Assembly: GCA_046497505.1 (NCBI GenBank)
Contig: JAWOFN010000132.1
Location: 1-10,338, forward strand
Direction: 5' to 3'
Source: JAWOFN01 sp046497505 [NCBI: bacterium]
GTDB lineage: Bacteria; Blakebacterota; Blakebacteria; Blakebacterales
DNA: 10,338 nucleotides
Positions 6,254 through 10,338 of the stretch are shown one piece after another (the stretch's first letter is position 1; the number at the start of each line of letters is the position of its first letter). Below the pieces are notes generated by a model, which was given only the letters and a program-made list of their open reading frames with translations, made no database searches and was not told the origin of the DNA. The position numbers and the translations under genes are program-made.

Positions 6254-8257
6254 TCAGGGGGACAGGACCAGGGCTCCTCGGACGTCGGTCCTGTGTAAGG
6301 GAACACCTGCGGCGGACAGACGGGCAAGCAGCTTCGTCCCCGGGTGTCCATACCGGTTCCCCCGGCCGGCGCTGATCACGGCCAGCCGGGGGGCGGTCGA
6401 GGAGATCAGGGCCGCGGATGTGGCGTCGTCGCTCCCATGGTGGGCCACCTTGAGCACCTGGCTCCCGAGGCGGCTCCTGAAAGGTTCGAGGCGGTACTCT
6501 GCCTCCATCTCCAGGTCCCCGGGGAGGAGGACCGTCAGTCCCCTCAGGTCGAGCCGGAGGACGAGAGAGCGCCCGTTGGCGTCCAGACCGCGTCCCCTCG
6601 ACCCCGTCACCGAACCGCCCAGGACCTCGAGGCGCACCCCCTCGTCGAGCTGGAAGAGGTCTCCGCTCTCCGCGACCGCCTCACGCACACCCGACCGCAG
6701 GAGGCGTTCCCGGAACCGGAGGGCACCTGACCTGTCCCCGGGCGACCACGTACCGCGGACGAAGGTGCCGACCTCGAAGGCCTCGGCCACCGCCTCCAGT
6801 CCCGAGGTGTGGTCGCCGTCCGGGTGGGTGGCGACGAGCAGTTCGACGCGCCGGCACCCCCTGGAGGCCAGGTAGGGTACCACCACGGAGGCCCCGGCAT
6901 CCCATTCCCGCCAGGCCGGTCCCCCGTCCACCACCACGAACCGGCGTGGGCTCCCGTATTCCACGACCGTGGCATCCCCCTGTCCCACGTCCAGGAAGAC
7001 GACCCGCGCCCCTCCCCCTCCGGCCAGGGGACTCCAGACGGTGAGACCCAGGAGCAGCAGGGCGACCAGACGCCACCTCCCTCCCCGGGCCCACGCCAGG
7101 AGCGTCCCGGAAGCGGGCCACAAAGCCCAGGCAGGCAGAGGACGTACCGCACCCGGCAGGGACGCGGCACCCGCGACGAGGGCCAGCAGACCCCGGCCCA
7201 GCAGTTCCGCAGGCCCCGCGAGCAGGGCCCCCGCCGGTGCCCAGATGAGATGGGCCGCCATCGCCACCAGTTCCGCCGGGAGCCAGAGACCAACGAGGGG
7301 TACGGCCGCCAGGTTCACCGCCGGGGCCACGGGGTGGAGGGTCCCGAACACCGCGATCTGCACCGGCAGCACCCCCACCTGGGCACCGAGGGAGATCCGG
7401 AGGAACGCTTCCGCACCTCCCCCGGACCGCGAGAGCCGGTCCGTTTCGAACCCCTCCAGGGCCAGTCCAATGCCGGTCAGGGCGGATGCCGAGAGCTGGA
7501 AGCCGGTCGAGAAGGCCAGCGGCGGCCAGAGGAAGAGGGCCAGCAGCAGCGCAGAGGGGAGCAGGTTCCCCGGGGCGATGCGCCGCCGAAGCGCCAGGGC
7601 CCAGACAGCCACCGAACCCATCGCGCCCGCCCTGACCGCGGAAGGGGGTGCCCCGATGGCCAGGATGTACGCGATGAGGGCCCCGGTCACCGCCGCCGCC
7701 CTGGACCCGGGACCGAGGGGCAGGAGGCGGAGTACCCCGAGGAAGAGGGCCAGGAGGATACCCACATGGAGCCCGCTCACCGCCAGCAGGTGGCTGGTCC
7801 CCGAGGTCCGGAACGCTCGGGTCCATCCCGGGTCCATCCCATCCCGGCGGTTCAGCAGGACGGCGGCCAGGAGCGACCGTACCGACGGGGAGGCCCCCGG
7901 CCGGGCGGGGAGCGGATGGAGCGGATGGAGCCGCGCACGCTCCTCTTCCCCCTCCTCCCCCTGTCCTGCTCGCTCCCCCCGCTCTACCGGAAGAGGACGG
8001 ACGAGCGGGCGGTAGTGCGGGTTCCAGAGCCCCTCTTTGCCCTCCGGTCGGTCGGGCATCCAAAACCCGCCCCAAACCGCACCTGCGGTGAAGAGGAGGA
8101 GAAGGGCCGCTGCCGGTGCAGCCGGGACCCACCGTGCCGGGTGGCGGACCCCCCAGAGGCCCAGGGCGGCCAGGACCAGGAGGGTCGGCGACGTCAGGCC
8201 GGCACAGAGAAGGCCGGCGGTGAAGGCCCCGACGATAAGAGCCCCCCGGGAGGACAT
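6254..8257 (-). CDS. comEC: ComEC/Rec2 DNA-uptake channel protein, short N-terminal region
   Basis: Inner-membrane protein that carries single-stranded DNA into the cytoplasm during natural transformation. Two or three N-terminal membrane segments (about 5-65) are followed by a charged, low-complexity stretch (about 67-120). The Competence domain follows, with the signature TSHLLAVSGLHV at 154-165 and many membrane helices to about 410. The C-terminal metallo-beta-lactamase-like domain (417-667) has DVGQGDA at 423-429, THPDGDH at 477-483, LPGD at 578-581, AHHGS at 605-609 and GHPG at 637-640, so the nuclease-type metal site looks complete. At 667 residues it is shorter than many relatives (700-800), and I see no clear OB-fold (DUF4131) before the Competence domain. 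The start is ATG at 8257 with GGAGG six bases upstream. No other competence gene is in the window, so transformability is not shown. Confidence 0.95.
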   Translation of the reverse strand: MSSRGALIVGAFTAGLLCAGLTSPTLLVLAALGLWGVRHPARWVPAAPAAALLLLFTAGAVWGGFWMPDRPEGKEGLWNPHYRPLVRPLPVERGERAGQGEEGEEERARLHPLHPLPARPGASPSVRSLLAAVLLNRRDGMDPGWTRAFRTSGTSHLLAVSGLHVGILLALFLGVLRLLPLGPGSRAAAVTGALIAYILAIGAPPSAVRAGAMGSVAVWALALRRRIAPGNLLPSALLLALFLWPPLAFSTGFQLSASALTGIGLALEGFETDRLSRSGGGAEAFLRISLGAQVGVLPVQIAVFGTLHPVAPAVNLAAVPLVGLWLPAELVAMAAHLIWAPAGALLAGPAELLGRGLLALVAGAASLPGAVRPLPAWALWPASGTLLAWARGGRWRLVALLLLGLTVWSPLAGGGGARVVFLDVGQGDATVVEYGSPRRFVVVDGGPAWREWDAGASVVVPYLASRGCRRVELLVATHPDGDHTSGLEAVAEAFEVGTFVRGTWSPGDRSGALRFRERLLRSGVREAVAESGDLFQLDEGVRLEVLGGSVTGSRGRGLDANGRSLVLRLDLRGLTVLLPGDLEMEAEYRLEPFRSRLGSQVLKVAHHGSDDATSAALISSTAPRLAVISAGRGNRYGHPGTKLLARLSAAGVPLHRTDVRGALVLSP

Positions 8258-8305
8258 GGTGCACCTCCACCAGGGGGCTCGCGGTCAGGGGGGACGCGGA
8301 TGCCG

Positions 8306-8330
8306 GGACCGGGCGACGCGTGCCCGGGCC
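8306..8330 (-). terminator. GC-rich hairpin after the PLP-enzyme gene, no T tract
   Basis: In the 79-base gap between the PLP-enzyme gene and comEC, the arms GGCCCGGGC and GCCCGGTCC on the minus strand can form a nine-position stem with one mismatch around a seven-base loop. It begins six bases after the PLP-enzyme stop codon. The absence of a following T run makes it at best a weak or factor-dependent terminator, or an mRNA end-protecting structure. I see no good promoter for comEC in the gap. Confidence 0.4.
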
Positions 8331-8336
8331 TCGTCC

Positions 8337-9542
8337 TCAGAGCTGCTCGAGTGCCTGTTTCAGGTCGGCGATGATGTCGTTGATGTCCTCCACCCCGACG
8401 CTGAGACGGATCAGGTTCTCGGCGATGCCGAAATCCAGCAGTTCATCAGCGCCATACGAGGAGTGGGTCATGCTGGCCGGGTGCTCGATGAGGGTGTCGC
8501 AGTCGCCCAGACTCACCGCCAGGGTGCAGAGCTGCATGGTGTTGAGCAGACGGGCCCCGTCGCTCCGGTCCCCCTTGATAAAAAAGGTGACCATGCCGCC
8601 GAAGCCCTTCATCTGCCGGACGGCGATCTCATGCTGCGGGTGGGTCCGCAGACCGGGGTATATCACCCGTTCCACCTTCGGGTGGAATGTGAGGTACTGG
8701 GCCACCCGCATGGCGTTGAAGGAGTGCCGGTCCATGCGTACCGGGAGCGTCTTGAGCCCCCTGAGCAGCAGCCAGGCGTTGAAGGGGCTCAGCACCCCGC
8801 CCAGGTCCCGGAGGGTCTCGTTCCGGATACGGTCGGCGGTCCCCTGATCGGATACCACCAGGCCGGCCACCGTGTCGCCGTGGCCGGAGATGTACTTGGT
8901 GGCGGAGTGGACCACGATATCCGCGCCGAGTTCCAGGGGACGCTGGTAGTAGGGTGTGGCGAAGGTGTTGTCCACCGCCATGGGTACGCCGGCCTTCTTC
9001 GTCCTCTCCGCGATGGCCGAGATGTCCACCACCTTCAGGGTCGGGTTGGCCGGTGTCTCGATCCAGACCAGGGCGGTGTCTTCGTCCATCGTTTCCTGCA
9101 GCTGCTTGAGGTCGAGGGCATCCACCGGGCGCGCTTCGATCCCCAGCCTGGGCAGGATGTCCTGGGCCAGCTTGTGCGTGCCGCCATAGACCGGCTGGCA
9201 CATCACGATGTTGTCACCGGACCGGGCGAAGGCAAGGATCACCCCGGTGGTGGCGGCCATGCCGCTCCCGAAGGCCACCGCCCCTTCACCCCCTTCCAGG
9301 AAGGCGATCTCCTGCTCCAGCCCCTGGGTGGTGGGGTTGCTGATCCGGGTGTATACATAGCCCTCCTCCTCCCCCGCGAAGATCGCCGCGCCCGACTCAG
9401 CGCTCCGAAAGGCGAACGTGCTGCTCTGATAGATCGGCTTGCTCACCGCCCCTGTCATGGGATCGGTCCCACCCGCGCCGTGCACGGCCAGAGTGGAGAA
9501 CCCCCACTTCTTCAGGAGCTCCTCATTCGGCTTCGTCGTCAT
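8337..9542 (-). CDS. Cys/Met-metabolism PLP enzyme, probable methionine gamma-lyase
   Basis: Fold-type I PLP enzyme of the cystathionine gamma-synthase/lyase family, acting in the cytosol. In 401-residue numbering from ATG 9542, YTRISNPT lies at 64-71, the PLP-phosphate loop FGSGMAA at 91-97, the ring-stacking tyrosine at 119 (VYGGT), the PLP-nitrogen aspartate at 191 (AVDNTFATP), the Schiff-base lysine at 216 (SATKYISGHGD) and the carboxylate-binding arginine at 379 (LIRLSVGVED). The block AVSLGDCDTLIEHPASMTHS resembles methionine gamma-lyases (methionine to 2-oxobutyrate, methanethiol and ammonia). However, the position of the catalytic Cys116 of the Pseudomonas enzyme is glycine here, so cystathionine gamma-lyase, gamma-synthase or O-acylhomoserine sulfhydrylase remain possible. 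ATG 9542 is preferred to GTG 9545 because GAGGGG (9547-9552) is better spaced. It overlaps the epimerase gene by 20 bases. Family is near certain; reaction is moderate. Confidence 0.93.
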   Translation of the reverse strand: MTTKPNEELLKKWGFSTLAVHGAGGTDPMTGAVSKPIYQSSTFAFRSAESGAAIFAGEEEGYVYTRISNPTTQGLEQEIAFLEGGEGAVAFGSGMAATTGVILAFARSGDNIVMCQPVYGGTHKLAQDILPRLGIEARPVDALDLKQLQETMDEDTALVWIETPANPTLKVVDISAIAERTKKAGVPMAVDNTFATPYYQRPLELGADIVVHSATKYISGHGDTVAGLVVSDQGTADRIRNETLRDLGGVLSPFNAWLLLRGLKTLPVRMDRHSFNAMRVAQYLTFHPKVERVIYPGLRTHPQHEIAVRQMKGFGGMVTFFIKGDRSDGARLLNTMQLCTLAVSLGDCDTLIEHPASMTHSSYGADELLDFGIAENLIRLSVGVEDINDIIADLKQALEQL

Positions 9543-9966
9543 CACGCCCCTCGATGAACTCGGTCAGTACCCCCCCGGTACTCTTCGGGTGGAGGAAGGC
9601 CACCGGCCTGCCCTCCACCCCGATGTCGTCACCGCTGCCCAGGACCTCGAACCCCTCGTCGGAGACGCGGGCGAGGGCGGTCTGGATATCCCCCACGGCA
9701 TAGCAGATGTGGTGCAGACCCTGCCCCCTCTTCTCCACGAACCTCGCCACCGTGGAGGCGGGGTCGGTGCCCTCCATCAGCTCGATCTTCACCCCGCCGA
9801 GGTCGAAGACCTCGACCCGTACCCCCTGCTCGGTGCTCTCGGCACTCCAGGCCGGATCGACTCCCAGCAGGCGGGTGAAGAGGTCGGCGGCCCCGTCCAG
9901 GTCCGCCACGGCTATGGCCACGTGATCCACGACCCGGGCACGACTCCCGTCGTCTTCTTTGCTCAT
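9523..9966 (-). CDS. mce: Methylmalonyl-CoA epimerase
   Basis: Vicinal-oxygen-chelate metalloenzyme that interconverts the (R) and (S) forms of methylmalonyl-CoA, so that product of propionyl-CoA carboxylase can be used by the mutase. Two beta-alpha-beta-beta-beta modules are visible. The first opens with VDHVAIAVADLDGA (13-26), supplying metal ligand H15. The second opens with GLHHICYAVGDI (83-94), supplying a second histidine. VLTEFIE at 133-139 supplies the C-terminal glutamate ligand. TEQGVRVEVF (45-54) is the usual first-module strand with its conserved glutamate. With the ATG at 9966 the protein has 147 residues, normal for the family. A GTG at 10002 would add 12 residues inside the mutase gene, but GGAGGG at 9975-9980 supports the ATG. 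It starts two bases after the mutase stop, a direct pathway partnership. Confidence 0.95.
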   Translation of the reverse strand: MSKEDDGSRARVVDHVAIAVADLDGAADLFTRLLGVDPAWSAESTEQGVRVEVFDLGGVKIELMEGTDPASTVARFVEKRGQGLHHICYAVGDIQTALARVSDEGFEVLGSGDDIGVEGRPVAFLHPKSTGGVLTEFIEGRDDDEAE

Positions 9967-9968
9967 CC

Positions 9969-10338
9969 CTACAGCCCTCCCGGGGGATCGAAGGTACCCC
10001 ACACCTCACGCAGGGCATCGCTGACCTCGCCGAGCGTGGCTTCCGCATCGATGGCTTCCATGACCAGGGGCATCAGGTTCTGGCTCCCGCGGGCCGCCTC
10101 GGTGAGGGCGGCCAGGGTCTCGTCGGTCCGGGTCGGGTCCCGCTCCGCCCGGAGGCGCGCCAGGCCCTCGACCTGGTCCCGCTCCTGGGCCGGGTCCACC
10201 TTCAGGATCTCCACCCCTTCGCTGGTCTCCTCCTCTTCGGCGAACCGGTTCACCCCCACGATGGTCTGACGTCCCTCTTCGATATCCTTCTGGGATCCGT
10301 AGGCCGCCTGATGGATCTCTCGCTGGAAGTAGCCGGAC
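9969..10338 (-). CDS. Methylmalonyl-CoA mutase catalytic subunit, C-terminal end only
   Basis: Only the last 122 residues are in the window. They begin SGYFQREIHQAAYGSQKDIE, followed by EEGRQTIVGVNRF, the well-known end of the mutase TIM-barrel domain (compare YFQREIxxAAY and VVGVNxF in the family). After that come charged helices, with a terminal segment ALREVWGTFDPP typical of the catalytic subunit end. The enzyme rearranges methylmalonyl-CoA to succinyl-CoA with adenosylcobalamin. No cobalamin-binding domain (DxHxxG and following motifs) appears before the TAG stop at 9969-9971, so this is the separate-subunit arrangement, and the cobalamin subunit should be encoded elsewhere. An isobutyryl-CoA or ethylmalonyl-CoA type mutase cannot be excluded from this fragment, but the epimerase next door favours methylmalonyl-CoA. 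Confidence 0.93.
   Translation of the reverse strand, partial: SGYFQREIHQAAYGSQKDIEEGRQTIVGVNRFAEEEETSEGVEILKVDPAQERDQVEGLARLRAERDPTRTDETLAALTEAARGSQNLMPLVMEAIDAEATLGEVSDALREVWGTFDPPGGL

Noticed and set aside
7913-7931. Short tandem repeat encoding HPLHPL in comEC as a larger repeat element
   Set aside because: Only two copies of about nine bases; no further copies are visible in the window.
6681-9557. Long alternative frames on both strands over comEC and the PLP-enzyme gene
   Set aside because: They are Gly/Pro/Arg-rich translations without domains, while the chosen frames carry complete family motifs.
1-10338. Mobile elements, defence genes, CRISPR or tRNA genes
   Set aside because: No transposase, recombinase, terminal repeats, repeat-spacer pattern or tRNA-like cloverleaf was seen; the genes are syntenic housekeeping types with uniform codon use.

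Overview
The window is about 10.3 kb of GC-rich, very tightly packed bacterial chromosome. Every gene I can support lies on the minus strand, so transcription runs from right to left. Genes overlap or abut, several start with GTG, and the longest non-coding gap is 87 bases. The gene set (methylmalonyl-CoA mutase and epimerase, a Cys/Met-family PLP enzyme, comEC, trpS, scpA, scpB, rluB, an unusual Rossmann-fold protein, cmk) looks like core chromosome of a free-living Gram-negative-type bacterium. The layout and protein style remind me of Gemmatimonadota or a nearby phylum. That placement is an impression from recall and was not tested.

Right block (about 8337-10338): the 3' end of a methylmalonyl-CoA mutase catalytic subunit, then methylmalonyl-CoA epimerase, then a methionine gamma-lyase/cystathionine gamma-lyase-like enzyme. 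The first two carry methylmalonyl-CoA to succinyl-CoA. If the third is a gamma-lyase, its 2-oxobutyrate would become propionyl-CoA and enter the same route. A GC-rich hairpin without a T tract follows this block.

Middle block (about 5355-8257): comEC, a DNA-uptake channel protein with an unusually short N-terminal region, followed 14 bases later by an unrecognised lipoprotein with a periplasmic domain and four predicted membrane segments.

Left block (1-5267): a good sigma-70-like promoter (TTGACA, 16 bases, TATCTT) sits just upstream of trpS and probably drives trpS-scpA-scpB-rluB-orf563-cmk. trpS carries a four-cysteine signature typical of the iron-sulphur form of the enzyme. ScpA and ScpB are the kleisin and winged-helix partners of SMC in chromosome segregation. 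RluB modifies 23S rRNA, Cmk makes CDP/dCDP, and the 563-residue protein has no function I can name. A perfect 12-bp stem-loop covers the end of rluB just before the ribosome binding site of the 563-residue gene.

I see no tRNA, rRNA, CRISPR array, insertion sequence, attachment site or replication origin. No stretch over 300 bases lacks a gene. Most of the window is ordinary housekeeping DNA. I found no convincing new multi-gene system; the best leads are the orphan Rossmann protein, the orphan lipoprotein, the stem-loop and the TrpRS cysteine motif.
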